Shown here piece after piece: positions 18,315 through 28,034 of a stretch of 64,000 bases of DNA. The DNA lies in NCBI GenBank assembly GCA_965116055.1, contig OZ220466.1:2170001-2234000 (forward strand), read 5' to 3'. Under the pieces are notes generated by a model that did no database searches, was not told the DNA's origin, and worked only from the letters and a program-made list of their open reading frames with translations. This DNA comes from Bin55 sp965116055. Its GTDB lineage: Bacteria > Pseudomonadota > Gammaproteobacteria > Pseudomonadales > Azotimanducaceae. Each line of letters opens with the position of its first letter. Positions within the stretch are counted from its first letter, which is position 1. A program made the position numbers and the translations under genes.

Positions 18315-20115
18315 GATTTCACGCCTTGTTGTCGTTTTATTGATTGTATTGTGCGCGAGTTGCGGCGAGCTCGCACCTACGGTAACGAAACCCCAACTCG
18401 AACAGCCGGTTCACACAACACCAGCATTCAGTCCTAGGGCCATCCGACACAACCCTGTGCGATTCCTGGACGAAGCATTAAGACGCTATCGCTTAGGTCA
18501 TGCGACGTGGGCCCAGGAGGTCGTCCGAATTATTACGACCGATGCGACGATTGACGCTCGATTATCGGAGTCGGCTCGTCTCAAATTGGATGTTTTACGA
18601 GCGCATCTTGCGTTTGACGAAGGGCGCCATGCGTTCGAATTAGTTGCGGCACTTCGTCCTCAATCCGATAGCGAACATGTCGCGGCGCTCGAAGTGTGGG
18701 CTCGCGCCCTCGAAAGTCAGGAACGTTATTTTGATGCAAGCGCGACTCTCATGCGCGCCAAACGACTCGTGCAGGGAACCGACCTGGATCTCGAGCTAGG
18801 TCTCAATGACCGTCTGTGGCTTCTACTTCTATCGACACCTAGACAACTTGCAAGAGAAGCTCAACAAATAACCAGCGACCCCGACCTGCAGCTTTGGTGG
18901 GAGTTGGTGACACGATTTAACGACAGTTTCAGCATGGCAACATGGCATGCGAATCTGAAGCGCTTTCAGCAACTTCATCCAGATCGCGAAAGCGTTGCTT
19001 GGCTTGCCGGACGACCGGCCTTTTTAGCTAACGGACCCAAACACATTGCGGTGCTTCTACCGCAATCAGGAAACGATATCTACACCCAAGCCGCGCGTGG
19101 GATCCGAGACGGTTGGCTACTCGCATACCTTACCGATCAGCATAGCGCTCAATCACCGAATCCCCCGACTCTTACTTTTTACGACTCTACGCTCGAAAAC
19201 ACACCTCACCTGATTCGCGAAGCATTCGCCAAGGGTGCCGATCTTGTGGTCGGTCCATTGACAAAAGACGCAGTAAACGCTGCGTATCGCAACCAAAGAT
19301 ACCCAGGACCGGTGCTTATGCTCAATACACCAGACACGGAATCTACCAAACAGTCCGATGCGATACGCTATCTAGCCTGGTCAATTGAGGACGAAGCCCT
19401 CAAGATAGCACAAACATTGTCACGCCAACCCGAGCTTCGAGCGGTACTGATCTATGGCGAGGAACCGTGGATGCTACGAGCGCGTGCGGCTTTTGAACAG
19501 GCTTTAGCAGCACCGGCTCGAGTCGTCAGTAGCCACCGAATAAGCGACTTCAGTCAACTGACCGAAGTCATCGGAGCGTCTGTCGGTATTGCAGAGAGCA
19601 TGCATAGGCATGAACGTATTGAGTCTATCGTGAATTATTCGTTGGAATTTCAACCGCGCATGAACCAAGAAATCAATAGCGTCGTCGCGTTCATAAACGC
19701 TAGTCAACTCGAAGCCGTATTGGAATCGCTGCGTTTCCACGCTGACCGGCAACTTGACGTCTATGTCACGGATAGGGCGATTCGTGGCGACCTCCCGACG
19801 ATAGCAGATGGCGTTCAGTTTACGACCGACGCGTGGCGGATTTACGACTCGGCACTAGCAATTGAGGTAAGTGAACAATTCAATGCCAATCCGAGTATGA
19901 CCTCGTTTTACGCGTTAGGCATTGATGCATATCGCTTTAGTAATCTTTGGTCGCTTATGAATACGTCAGAGCCCATATCGGGTACCGGTGGTCTTTACCA
20001 GCTAGAGCCATCGGGCAATATTCGTCGCCTACCACATTGGGGTATCGTACGCGAACGACAATTGAAGCCGCTGCGCGAAGAACAACAAACTGCACAGCAC
20101 CATCCATATCTGTAA
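18289..20115 (+). CDS. lpoA: LpoA-like lipoprotein activator of PBP1a
   Basis: An outer-membrane lipoprotein of the LppC family that activates class A penicillin-binding proteins. The start chosen at 18289 gives a proper lipoprotein signal, with hydrophobic residues 8-21 and a CAS-C lipobox at C25. An in-frame start far upstream (17803) would run antisense through rsmI and is rejected. The N-terminal half is helical and TPR-like. The C-terminal half is a periplasmic-binding-protein fold (KHIAVLLPQSGNDIYTQAARGIRDGW, then ADLVVGPLTKDAV). Length 608 residues is typical. The order rsmI-lpoA-dolP is as in enterics, but yraN and diaA are missing between. Confidence 0.9.
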   Translation: MKSVPVPLTISRLVVVLLIVLCASCGELAPTVTKPQLEQPVHTTPAFSPRAIRHNPVRFLDEALRRYRLGHATWAQEVVRIITTDATIDARLSESARLKLDVLRAHLAFDEGRHAFELVAALRPQSDSEHVAALEVWARALESQERYFDASATLMRAKRLVQGTDLDLELGLNDRLWLLLLSTPRQLAREAQQITSDPDLQLWWELVTRFNDSFSMATWHANLKRFQQLHPDRESVAWLAGRPAFLANGPKHIAVLLPQSGNDIYTQAARGIRDGWLLAYLTDQHSAQSPNPPTLTFYDSTLENTPHLIREAFAKGADLVVGPLTKDAVNAAYRNQRYPGPVLMLNTPDTESTKQSDAIRYLAWSIEDEALKIAQTLSRQPELRAVLIYGEEPWMLRARAAFEQALAAPARVVSSHRISDFSQLTEVIGASVGIAESMHRHERIESIVNYSLEFQPRMNQEINSVVAFINASQLEAVLESLRFHADRQLDVYVTDRAIRGDLPTIADGVQFTTDAWRIYDSALAIEVSEQFNANPSMTSFYALGIDAYRFSNLWSLMNTSEPISGTGGLYQLEPSGNIRRLPHWGIVRERQLKPLREEQQTAQHHPYL

Positions 20116-20120
20116 CTGTC

Positions 20121-20681
20121 ATGTCAAGATCCTGGTTTACACTAGTTGCCGTATGGGGTTTCGCGCTCGTCACGGTGGGCGGTTGCACCGCGCAGGTACC
20201 AACCATTGAGTCGGCCCTCACACCAGGGCGTATCTACGACGACTCGCTACTTAAAAGAGCGGTGCAAATCCAGGTTCGGAACGAGTTCCGACGCCATCGC
20301 TATCCCGCACAAGTCAACATTAACGTTCTGGACGGTCGTATTTTCATCATAGGCACCGTTGGAAGCGATGAGCATAAGACGCTCATAACAGAAATCGCGC
20401 AAGACTTTAAGCATGCGCGCAGCGTACATAATGAATTGCATGTCGGCGATCCGCTCACGTCTGGTGAAGCTATAAGAGATCGACGTATCGTCGCTCAAGC
20501 GCGATTTGCACTTATGAACGATCCTAGAACACGGGGTAAAGACGTGCGGGTATTCGCGCACAAAGGCTCAATTTATTTAGTCGGTCTGGTTGCGCGAGAT
20601 GTGGGATTGGCTGCGGCCGATGTGACGAAGTACGTTGCAGGAATACAAAAAGTAGTCATCCTATTGGACTACTTGGATTGA
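20121..20681 (+). CDS. dolP: BON-domain lipoprotein, DolP/YraP-like
   Basis: A 186-residue outer-membrane lipoprotein. The start at 20121, 5 bases after the lpoA stop, gives a signal peptide with lipobox VTVGG-C (C22). Two BON domains follow: about 45-110 (LLKRAVQIQVRNEF, then NINVLDGRIFIIGTVGS) and 115-185 (VRVFAHKGSIYLVGLVA). In E. coli DolP supports outer-membrane integrity and BAM function. It likely shares a transcript with lpoA. Confidence 0.88.
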   Translation: MSRSWFTLVAVWGFALVTVGGCTAQVPTIESALTPGRIYDDSLLKRAVQIQVRNEFRRHRYPAQVNINVLDGRIFIIGTVGSDEHKTLITEIAQDFKHARSVHNELHVGDPLTSGEAIRDRRIVAQARFALMNDPRTRGKDVRVFAHKGSIYLVGLVARDVGLAAADVTKYVAGIQKVVILLDYLD

Positions 20682-20861
20682 GGCACGAACACTCAACAGG
20701 ATATTTCAAGATCTTTTGAGCCATGCCATACGGTATTCGGTTCGCAGCTGCTTATTCAATAGGCTCTAGTCTACAAACAAACCCGTATGTAAACTGCTTG
20801 TCTAGCCATAGCGGCGCGACGCATGGATGCACTAAGCTCGCGTCGGCAGATTGAGAACTTA

Positions 20862-21254
20862 TTACTTAACTAGTCGCAGATGGGGTGGTAGTTTCGGTTT
20901 CTCTTGGCTAACTGTTTCCTTCTCTTCTTGATGTTTGTTCGACTCCTTCTCTGCAGCAAAGGCCATACCTTCGCCATTTTCGCGAGCGTAAACACCGATG
21001 ATCGCACCGACGGGGCTACGAACCTCTCGAGATTCTCCTTTGAATCGCGCATCAAATTCAAGACCATTGGGATCCAACTTAAACCGTCTTACCGCCGTAC
21101 CGGAAACATTAAGCACTAACCGATTCTCGTGCGCTAGTTCAACGGGCGCCACCAAATCGTCAAAGGTAGTATCGAGCACGATATGCGGAGTACATCCGTT
21201 ATCGACAATCCAATCTATAAGCGCGTTGACAAGATATGAGCGGGAAGAATTCAT
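20862..21254 (-). CDS. sspB: ClpXP adaptor SspB
   Basis: Cytosolic adaptor of 130 residues that delivers ssrA-tagged proteins to ClpXP. The folded domain (about 1-95) has YLVNALIDWIVDNGCTPHIVLD, LNVSGTAVRRF and SPVGAIIGVYARENGEGM, all typical. A charged linker of about 25 residues leads to PPHLRLVK, the short C-terminal tail that binds the ClpX zinc domain. It lies 8 bases after sspA in the usual sspA-sspB order. Confidence 0.95.
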   Translation of the reverse strand: MNSSRSYLVNALIDWIVDNGCTPHIVLDTTFDDLVAPVELAHENRLVLNVSGTAVRRFKLDPNGLEFDARFKGESREVRSPVGAIIGVYARENGEGMAFAAEKESNKHQEEKETVSQEKPKLPPHLRLVK

Positions 21255-21262
21255 GTCGGCAC

Positions 21263-21895
21263 TTACCGCATTTCTTTTTCTTCTTCGGAGAGACTCCTAC
21301 GAAACCCCTCACGCTCGAATAGTCGATTCATGTAGCGCCGCAACGCCCGCGTTGATCGTTCTGGCAACTTAATTTTCATGTGTTCTAATCGCCAAAGAAT
21401 CGGCAACATCGTGCAATCGACCAGCGTGAATTCCTCATCGCCAAAGAATTCCTCTTCACGTAAATAATGTGACTGAAACGCTACAAGGTTTGACTTCAGC
21501 GCCTCACGGGCGTTGTCTTTTCTCTGTGTTTGTCGATTATTTTTGCAGATTTCATCCACAAAATGCGCTAAGTGTTCGTCGATTTCGCGCATGATCGAAC
21601 GACTACGCGCTTTATCCACCGGATAGATTGGGAACAAAGGTGGATGCGGATACCGTTCATCCAGGTATTCCATAATCACTGCGCTGTCGTTGAGGATCGT
21701 TCCACGATCTTGCAATGTGGGCAGCTTCAACGAAGGATTGATCACCGCAAGATCCTCGTCCAACGACGGATCGGGGACATCGTATTGATCGACTTCCAGA
21801 TCCTTTTCCGCGAGTACGATGCGAACTCGATGGCTATATTGCGAATTGGGATCCGTGTGCAGCTTAAGAGGTGCATGCCGTGAAGCTAGGCTCAT
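21263..21895 (-). CDS. sspA: Stringent starvation protein A (GST fold)
   Basis: RNA-polymerase-associated regulator with a glutathione-transferase fold but no transferase function. The N-terminal thioredoxin-like domain has DPNSQYSHRVRIVLAEKDLEVD and LPTLQDRGTILNDSAVIMEYLDERYPHPPLFP. A helical domain follows with EEFTLVDCTMLPILWRL. 210 residues, normal. Operon with sspB and probably petABC upstream. Confidence 0.94.
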   Translation of the reverse strand: MSLASRHAPLKLHTDPNSQYSHRVRIVLAEKDLEVDQYDVPDPSLDEDLAVINPSLKLPTLQDRGTILNDSAVIMEYLDERYPHPPLFPIYPVDKARSRSIMREIDEHLAHFVDEICKNNRQTQRKDNAREALKSNLVAFQSHYLREEEFFGDEEFTLVDCTMLPILWRLEHMKIKLPERSTRALRRYMNRLFEREGFRRSLSEEEKEMR

Positions 21896-21956
21896 GGGTT
21901 AATCATCTACCGATAATGAATGAATAAAGTTACTAAATTTCGACTGCAAACGTCCG

Positions 21957-22802
21957 TCAATCTTTCGTGACGTCTTTCCAGTAATTGCGATTGAGGAAGT
22001 ACGCAAGTATCAACAGGATAAACAAGAAACCGATGACATACTTGCCTAACGCTTCTCGTTCTAAGCGACTTGGGTCGCCTACATAGTGTAGAAAGTTGGC
22101 GATATCGAAAGCAGCTTGCTCGAACTGCTCAGCGTCGTATATGCCGGAACCGGATTGAAGCGATAACGAGCTGCAATTATCCAGGCCACCTTCTTTAAGC
22201 GATGCCACACGATCCTGTTCTATCGCAGTCTGCGCGTCAAGCAAACTTACTGGACGCTTACCAAAACAAACTTCCTCTTGAGTACCTTGCAGCGGCAGTA
22301 AGGCATGTGGCATACCGACATTAGGGAATACCTTGTTATTTACGCCGAATGGTCGCGTGGGATCTTCGTAAAACGTCAACAGAAAGTTATACACCCATTC
22401 CGGACTGCGTACCCGCGTGACCATGGTTAAATCGGGTGGGGCTGCACCGAACCAAGCTTTCGCGTCTTCTTTAGACACCGCAGACTCCATGCGTTCGCCG
22501 ATTTTTTGACCTGTAAATATCACGTTCGAAGCCATCAATTCATGCGGAATGCCGCCCAAATCGTCCGCCGTACGTTCGTAACGTTGATGTTCGAGTGAGT
22601 GGCACCCCAAGCAAAAATTCACATACAGGTTGGCGCCGCGTTGCAAAGAAGACGTATCTCCAAGATCGGGTGACATCGGCGTCATAATCCAATCCGATTC
22701 GGCCGCGGCCGCAAACGATGCGCCGCAGAATAACATGACTGCAAGCGCGCCGCGGCAGAGCCTTGCAAGATTTCCTACGCCCATGGCTACTCCGCGCTTC
22801 AA
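21957..22802 (-). CDS. petC: Cytochrome c1 of the bc1 complex
   Basis: Membrane-anchored c-type cytochrome of complex III, taking electrons from the Rieske protein to cytochrome c. It has a signal peptide at about 1-35, the haem site C64-LG-C67-H68, and a Met ligand region in the middle (VGMPHALLPLQ). GSGIYDAEQFEQAAFDIANFLHYVGDPS is followed by a C-terminal anchor helix at about 256-272. A start at the seventh codon (Met7) is possible. It overlaps petB by 4 bases. Confidence 0.96.
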   Translation of the reverse strand: MKRGVAMGVGNLARLCRGALAVMLFCGASFAAAAESDWIMTPMSPDLGDTSSLQRGANLYVNFCLGCHSLEHQRYERTADDLGGIPHELMASNVIFTGQKIGERMESAVSKEDAKAWFGAAPPDLTMVTRVRSPEWVYNFLLTFYEDPTRPFGVNNKVFPNVGMPHALLPLQGTQEEVCFGKRPVSLLDAQTAIEQDRVASLKEGGLDNCSSLSLQSGSGIYDAEQFEQAAFDIANFLHYVGDPSRLEREALGKYVIGFLFILLILAYFLNRNYWKDVTKD

Positions 22803-24061
22803 TGGGTAACCCGATCGGGTTCAGCTTTCGTTTTTTCGATCGTCGTGTACCACGGCATCAGAATAAAGTACGAGAAATACACAATCGTCATGACTTGCGC
22901 GGCAGCCGTGGCAAGAGCTGACGGCGGTATGGTACCAAGGTAACCCAGCACCAGAAAACTAAACACGAACAGCATCAAGGCCGATTTCGACAACCATCCT
23001 TTGTAGCGCATTGACTTGACCTTACTACGATCAAGCCAAGGCAACGCGGCGGGGATCAAAATCGCGCCCACCATGATGACCAAGCCCCAGAATTTCGCGT
23101 CAATGCCTAAAAATGGAAACGTCGCGGCACGCAACATCGCGTAAAACGGCGTGTAGTACCACACTGGAGCGATGTGTTCCGGCGTTTTGAGCGGGTTGGC
23201 TTCTTCAAAGTTAGGTTTCTCAATAAAGTAACCACCCATTTCTGGCGCATAAAAAACTACCGCGCAGAACAAAATTAAGAACACAATGATCGCAACGAAG
23301 TCTTTCGTTGAGTAGTACGGATGAAACGGAATGCCGTCGCGCGGAATACCGCTCTCATCCTTATTTGCTTTAATCTCAATGCCGTCCGGATTATTGGATC
23401 CGACATGATGCAGCGCTACGATATGGACGAAGACTAGCGCTACCAACGCCAGCGGCAATGCAATCACGTGCAACGCGAAAAATCGATTGAGCGTGATACC
23501 AGACATCACGAAATCGCCGCGTACCCATTCCATCAACTCGGGGCCGAAATACGGAATGGCGCCAATCAGAGATACGATCACCTGGGCGCCCCAGTACGAC
23601 ATGTTGCCCCACGGCAGCAAATAACCGAAAAAACCCTCCGCCATCAAAACCAGGTAAATCGCCATGCCGATCAGCCACAACAGCTCCCGCGGTTTGCGAT
23701 ATGAGCCGTAGGCGAATCCGCGAAACATGTGCAGGTACACCACCACGAAGAATGCCGAAGCGCCTGTCGAATGCATGTAGCGGATCAAGTACCCGAAATC
23801 GATATCGCGCATGATGTACTCAACGCTGGCAAACGCGCCTTCACCAGTCGGAACGTATGCCATAGTGAGCCAAATACCCGTCAAAATTTGAATGACGAAT
23901 ACCACGATGGCCAACACGCCCATCGCATACCAGACATTGAAATTTTTAGGCGCGTAGTACTCCGATGCGTGTTCTTTGAAGGTGGCTGTGAGTGGTAAGC
24001 GGTCGTCAAGCCATTGCGTAGCCCGCGTCAACCAACTGGATTTTTCACTGACTTCTGCCAC
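22799..24061 (-). CDS. petB: Cytochrome b of the bc1 complex
   Basis: Full-length (420 residue) integral membrane subunit carrying both b haems and the quinone sites. The two His pairs lie in YLIRYMHSTGASAFFVVVYLHMFRG and RFFALHVIALPLALVALVFVHIVALHHVGSNNP. GYLLPWGNMSYWGAQV and APVWYYTPFYAMLRA (with the PEHIAPVWY variant of the PEWY motif at the Qo site) are present. It overlaps petA by 1 base and petC by 4. Confidence 0.97.
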   Translation of the reverse strand: MAEVSEKSSWLTRATQWLDDRLPLTATFKEHASEYYAPKNFNVWYAMGVLAIVVFVIQILTGIWLTMAYVPTGEGAFASVEYIMRDIDFGYLIRYMHSTGASAFFVVVYLHMFRGFAYGSYRKPRELLWLIGMAIYLVLMAEGFFGYLLPWGNMSYWGAQVIVSLIGAIPYFGPELMEWVRGDFVMSGITLNRFFALHVIALPLALVALVFVHIVALHHVGSNNPDGIEIKANKDESGIPRDGIPFHPYYSTKDFVAIIVFLILFCAVVFYAPEMGGYFIEKPNFEEANPLKTPEHIAPVWYYTPFYAMLRAATFPFLGIDAKFWGLVIMVGAILIPAALPWLDRSKVKSMRYKGWLSKSALMLFVFSFLVLGYLGTIPPSALATAAAQVMTIVYFSYFILMPWYTTIEKTKAEPDRVTH

Positions 24062-24657
24062 TATGCGCTCCGCTCATCCAAACCAATCACCAGAGTCGTA
24101 TCCGATTCGTAAAAATGCGGTGGAACAATTAAGTTCGTAGGGGCAGGGAGGTTCTTTTCCACTCGTCCCGCAAGATCGAATTTCGAGCCGTGACAAGGAC
24201 AGAAGAAACCGCCCTTCCAATTACTCTCAAATGCCTCCGGTTGCACTGCGCCGTAATACTTCGGCGAACAGCCAAGGTGAGTGCAAAGGCCCACGTAGAC
24301 ACCTATTTCAGGCTGGCGCGAACGATGCGCATTTTGAGCATAGTCAGGCTGCTCGCTATCTTGCGACTCTGGATCGGCAAGTTTCCTCAGATCCGATTCG
24401 AGGGTCGCGATGGCCTCCGGCGTCCTACGCACCACAAACACAGGCTGACCCCGCCACGCCGGTAGTGGTCCGAGCAACTCGCCGGGCCGTAACTTACCAA
24501 TATTGACCTTAATTGGCGCGCCTAAAGCACGCGCTAGCGCACTGGGTTGCCATGATTGCACGAACGGGATCGCCGCACCCACGACGCCTACCGCCGAAAC
24601 AGTTGTTGTCGCCAGCAACAAGTAACGCCGATTCGTTTTTAGAGTGTCCTCGCTCAA
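24061..24657 (-). CDS. petA: Rieske iron-sulfur subunit of the bc1 complex
   Basis: A 198-residue 2Fe-2S protein with an N-terminal anchor (RRYLLLATTTVSAVGVVGAAIPFV) that looks Tat-like but has only RR without the full motif. Cluster ligands are C125-T-H127-LG-C130 and C153-P-C155-H156. C130 and C155 are the disulfide pair of the fold in this numbering. An insert rich in Asp/Gln at 96-115 is longer than usual. First gene of petABC. Confidence 0.96.
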   Translation of the reverse strand: MSEDTLKTNRRYLLLATTTVSAVGVVGAAIPFVQSWQPSALARALGAPIKVNIGKLRPGELLGPLPAWRGQPVFVVRRTPEAIATLESDLRKLADPESQDSEQPDYAQNAHRSRQPEIGVYVGLCTHLGCSPKYYGAVQPEAFESNWKGGFFCPCHGSKFDLAGRVEKNLPAPTNLIVPPHFYESDTTLVIGLDERSA

Positions 24658-24723
24658 ATATCTTCTGCCTGTTTAGCTTGCATTGACTGCGGGTTGGCAG
24701 TCACGAATGAATTAGATTGGGTC

Positions 24724-25116
24724 TTATCGCTTCGAGTACTGGGGACGTTTTCGAGCTTTACGCAGCCCTACTTTCTTTCGCTCGACTTTGCGCGCATCGC
24801 GCGTCAAAAAACCAGCCGCGCGCAGCGTGGGTTTCAACGACTCATCGTAGTCGACCAAGGCCCGCGCGACACCATGTCGGATTGCACCCGCCTGACCAGA
24901 TCCACCGCCGCCGCACACCGTAACTTTTAGATTCACACGTTCGGTCATTTCGGTTGATTCCAATGGTTGTCGCACAACCATGCGCGCGGTTTCGCGACCG
25001 AAATATTCGTCAAGCGGTTTACCGTTTACGACGATTTGACCCACGCCTTGACTTAAAAACACACGGGCCGTCGACGATTTCCGACGGCCGGTACCGTAGC
25101 TGTAATCGCCTACCAC
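24724..25116 (-). CDS. rpsI: 30S ribosomal protein S9
   Basis: A 130-residue ribosomal protein recognised by YGTGRRKSSTARVFL, GGGGSGQAGAIRHGVARALVDYD, LTRDARKVERKKVGLRKARKRPQYSKR. The last Lys-Arg reaches the P-site tRNA. It follows rplM on the same strand in the conserved rplM-rpsI operon, with a 61-base gap. Confidence 0.98.
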   Translation of the reverse strand: MVGDYSYGTGRRKSSTARVFLSQGVGQIVVNGKPLDEYFGRETARMVVRQPLESTEMTERVNLKVTVCGGGGSGQAGAIRHGVARALVDYDESLKPTLRAAGFLTRDARKVERKKVGLRKARKRPQYSKR

Positions 25117-25177
25117 TAATGACTCCCTAACAAATGATTACCCCTTACCTATGAAGGACGGTATGATCCTAATGTGA

Positions 25178-25606
25178 CTATAGAACGAGTGTTTTAGGTA
25201 ATTGCGCGCCGTGAGGATGGTCAGGGCCTCGATAGACCTTGAGTTTACGCAACATACTGCGACCCAACGGATTACGCGGCATCATGCGCTTGACCGCAAG
25301 CCGAATAACATCTTCTGGTTGGCGCATGCGCAATTCTCCTAGCGACGTGGTTTTTAAACCACCGGGAAAACCCGTATGGCGATGGTAGAGCTTGTCCGTT
25401 TCTTTACGTCCAGTTACCTTGACGCGTTCTGCGTTGATAACTACAACGTAATCGCCAGTGTCGACATGCGGCGTGTAATTCACTTTGTGCTTACCGCGTA
25501 AACGACTCGCAACCGCCGATGCTAGACGACCGAGATTATGTTCCGCTGCGTCGACTACGAACCAGTCACGCACAACATCCTGCAAACGTGCGCTCTCAGT
25601 CCTCAC
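25178..25606 (-). CDS. rplM: 50S ribosomal protein L13
   Basis: A 142-residue ribosomal protein with WFVVDAAEHNLGRLASAVASRLRGKHKVNYTPHVDTGDYVVVINA and MLPRNPLG-type MMPRNPLGRSMLRKLKVY. First gene of the rplM-rpsI operon. The N-terminus (MRTESARLQDVVRDW) is a few residues longer than the E. coli form, so a slightly later start is possible. The 262 bases upstream should hold the promoter; I see no confident box. Confidence 0.97.
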   Translation of the reverse strand: MRTESARLQDVVRDWFVVDAAEHNLGRLASAVASRLRGKHKVNYTPHVDTGDYVVVINAERVKVTGRKETDKLYHRHTGFPGGLKTTSLGELRMRQPEDVIRLAVKRMMPRNPLGRSMLRKLKVYRGPDHPHGAQLPKTLVL

Positions 25607-25868
25607 GAATCACTCAATCCTAGTTTTTGAAGGTGGGAATGATATGAAAACGGCTGTATCACTCAATGGGATGGATGCATCACACAGTCCGTGCCCTAAC
25701 ACATGAAGAATCATGCGCGCTCGCAAACGAGCCGTTCGCATTAAACCGATTAGGCACGAGAGATACTGGACAAGGACGCCAGCTTCATTTTCCATGCGAT
25801 GCATGACTTTATTCCAGTGTAACAATCAATACGCCTTAACGCAATAAGTACAACCGTTCAAACCTAGA

Positions 25869-26957
25869 ATGAAAGATGGATCTTTCCATCAACCTTTCAA
25901 CATGAGCGAAGTCGAGCTAACGCCGGTCCGCGCAGGCCACGAATTCGATGAACGTAGCGTCAATCGTTATATGCAACAGCATGTTGCTGGTTACCGCGGG
26001 CCATTTAGCGTGATGCAATTCGAAGGTGGACAAAGCAATCCCACATTTCTCCTGGAAACGTCTACGCGACGTTACGTCATGCGCAAGCAACCACCAGGGC
26101 AATTGCTACCTTCAGCGCACGCTGTCGATCGCGAATATCGCGTCATGGCAGCATTGCAAGGAAGCAAAGTCCCGGTACCTGAAATGCTTGCGCTCTGTGA
26201 AGATGTCGAGGTTATCGGCACCAAGTTCTACATCATGTCTATGGTGGAAGGACGTCTCTTCACAAAGACTGCCCTCCCCGAGCTCGCTCAATCTGAACGA
26301 GCGCTAGTTTATCGCGATATGGCTCGCATCCTCGCCGCATTGCATCAAGTAGATCCGCACGCGGTTGGCCTCGCATCGTTCGGTCGCCCGGGCAACTATT
26401 TTGCCCGTCAAATCTCCCGTTGGAGTCGTCAATATCAAGCATCGGAAACTGAGACGATCAAAGCCATGGACGAGCTCATTAAATGGCTACCGGCCCACAT
26501 ACCACCAGAAGTACCACCTGTGATCGTGCACGGCGATTTTCGCCTGGGCAACGTGCTTTTAGACGAACACGAGCCCAAAGTCGTCGCCGTCTTGGATTGG
26601 GAACTCGCAACGCTAGGCGACGGTTTAGCGGACTTAGGATATTGGTGCCAGGAGTACTACGGCGAGGAAAGCGAGAAACCCGGTGGTATCGCCGGCATGG
26701 ATTTAGTCGCTCTTGGCATTCCGAATGAACGCGAAATCGTCGAAACTTATTGCCATTGCTATGGTCGAAGTGAAATCAAAGGCTGGTTGTTTTATGTGAT
26801 TTACAACTTATTTCGATCTGCTGGCATCATTCAAGGTGTATACAAACGCGGCCTTGAAGGCAACGCTAGTTCGACTAAGGCGCTGGAATACGCCGGCGTG
26901 GCTCGCCGCCGCGCCGAGCTCGCTTGGCAACTCGTGGCAGAGTTTACGGCGAATTAA
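25869..26957 (+). CDS. APH-fold kinase of the acyl-CoA dehydrogenase-associated family
   Basis: A 362-residue phosphotransferase with the aminoglycoside-kinase fold. The catalytic loop is VHGDFRLGNVLLD (HGD...N) and the metal motif is LDWELATLGDGLADLGYW. The N-lobe has QFEGGQSNPTFLL and YVMRKQPPGQLLPSAHAVDREYRVM. This is the ACAD10/11-like group, which acts on hydroxyacyl chains, not on antibiotics; the substrate here is inference. An alternative start at 25902 (MSEVEL) exists. Its end overlaps that of the convergent glutaredoxin-like gene by 4 bases. Confidence 0.85.
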   Translation: MKDGSFHQPFNMSEVELTPVRAGHEFDERSVNRYMQQHVAGYRGPFSVMQFEGGQSNPTFLLETSTRRYVMRKQPPGQLLPSAHAVDREYRVMAALQGSKVPVPEMLALCEDVEVIGTKFYIMSMVEGRLFTKTALPELAQSERALVYRDMARILAALHQVDPHAVGLASFGRPGNYFARQISRWSRQYQASETETIKAMDELIKWLPAHIPPEVPPVIVHGDFRLGNVLLDEHEPKVVAVLDWELATLGDGLADLGYWCQEYYGEESEKPGGIAGMDLVALGIPNEREIVETYCHCYGRSEIKGWLFYVIYNLFRSAGIIQGVYKRGLEGNASSTKALEYAGVARRRAELAWQLVAEFTAN

Positions 26958-27211
26958 CAGAAACGATCGGCAACTTTCTCTAAGTATCGCATGATGTCAA
27001 AAGACTCGTACATCCACGTCACCTCACCGTTGTCCTCTTCGATCCGTAAGCAAGGTACGGTAGCTCGGCCGCCACCTTTGACCAGTTCTTTGTACGCTGC
27101 CATGTCGGTCATCGTGTTGCGTTGGGGAAGTTCAATACCGCGTTGGGTTAGGAACTGTTTCACGCGCATACAAAACGGGCACAGGGGATCTTGATAGAGT
27201 GTGAGATTCAT
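26954..27211 (-). CDS. Glutaredoxin-like / GST N-terminal domain protein
   Basis: An 85-residue thioredoxin-fold protein with the dithiol C11-PF-C14 near the N-terminus (LYQDPLCPFCMRVKQFL), cis-Pro in ATVPCLRIEE and the glutathione-binding YESFDIMRYLEK. It should handle glutathione-linked disulfide exchange in the cytosol. It lies divergently from the DsbA-like gene, 76 bases away, so two redox genes may share a control region. Confidence 0.85.
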   Translation of the reverse strand: MNLTLYQDPLCPFCMRVKQFLTQRGIELPQRNTMTDMAAYKELVKGGGRATVPCLRIEEDNGEVTWMYESFDIMRYLEKVADRFC

Positions 27212-27287
27212 GAGATGTAAGTTTGTGGATTTGATAGCCGGTGCATATTTTTGTTAGCATATTTTTATTAACTTCAGGAATGATGCG

Positions 27288-28034
27288 ATGACTAAAGTTG
27301 AGCGAATTCGAATCGGGTTACTCGGAACCCTGGGTACGATCGTCGTGATTGTGATCGGCTACAGCACCCTATACGCACTCAATCTTGTACCCGGCTGGAT
27401 GACCGGCACGGATCGTTCATTCACAACACTCGATCGCTCGTTGCAGACCGAACCCATTGAAGTGATCGAATTCTTCTCATATGCCTGTCCTTTTTGCGCG
27501 AATCTCGAACCGTTAATGGTTGATTGGGTCGCGACTTTACCGGAGAACGTACGGTTCAAGCGCATCCATGTTGTGTCCGATACCATGACGACGCGGCTCG
27601 CAAAGACTTATCTCGTACTTGACTCACAAGGGCTGTTGAATGAAAACCATCATCGCCTATTCGATGCAATTCACGAACGCAACGTCACCTTTCTGAACGA
27701 CGAACAGCTCGCTGAATTCATGCACGGCCGCGGCATTGCGAGCGATCGATTTCTTTCGGCTCTCAATGGGCGACATATCGCCCGCATGATCGAAGTGAAT
27801 CGGGAACTCATTGTCGATACGCAAACACTCGGTGTACCGTCGATGTTGATTGGAAACAAGTTCCGTGTACCTGCTACCGGTGATAACAAACAGATGGTGG
27901 CTACCGCTAAATGGATCGTTGATGAATTGTTAGCTGGTCGTGATCCGAGCCCTGTAACAAAACCGCAAGAGAATCAAGACCCAGACGAGTCGGACATGTC
28001 AAGTGACGCCGAGACGAGTTCTAGCGCGAATTAA
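27288..28034 (+). CDS. Membrane-anchored DsbA-like thiol oxidoreductase
   Basis: A 248-residue protein with an N-terminal hydrophobic helix (about 9-31) and a periplasmic DsbA fold. The active site is C67-PF-C70 in EFFSYACPFCANLEP, and the cis-Pro loop is LGVPSMLIGNKF. The CPFC dipeptide differs from CPHC of E. coli DsbA, so its redox potential could differ. Residues after about 222 are a Ser/Asp/Glu/Pro-rich tail with no fold. The stop overlaps that of convergent glcF by 4 bases. A Dsb-family role in periplasmic disulfide formation is inferred. Confidence 0.88.
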   Translation: MTKVERIRIGLLGTLGTIVVIVIGYSTLYALNLVPGWMTGTDRSFTTLDRSLQTEPIEVIEFFSYACPFCANLEPLMVDWVATLPENVRFKRIHVVSDTMTTRLAKTYLVLDSQGLLNENHHRLFDAIHERNVTFLNDEQLAEFMHGRGIASDRFLSALNGRHIARMIEVNRELIVDTQTLGVPSMLIGNKFRVPATGDNKQMVATAKWIVDELLAGRDPSPVTKPQENQDPDESDMSSDAETSSSAN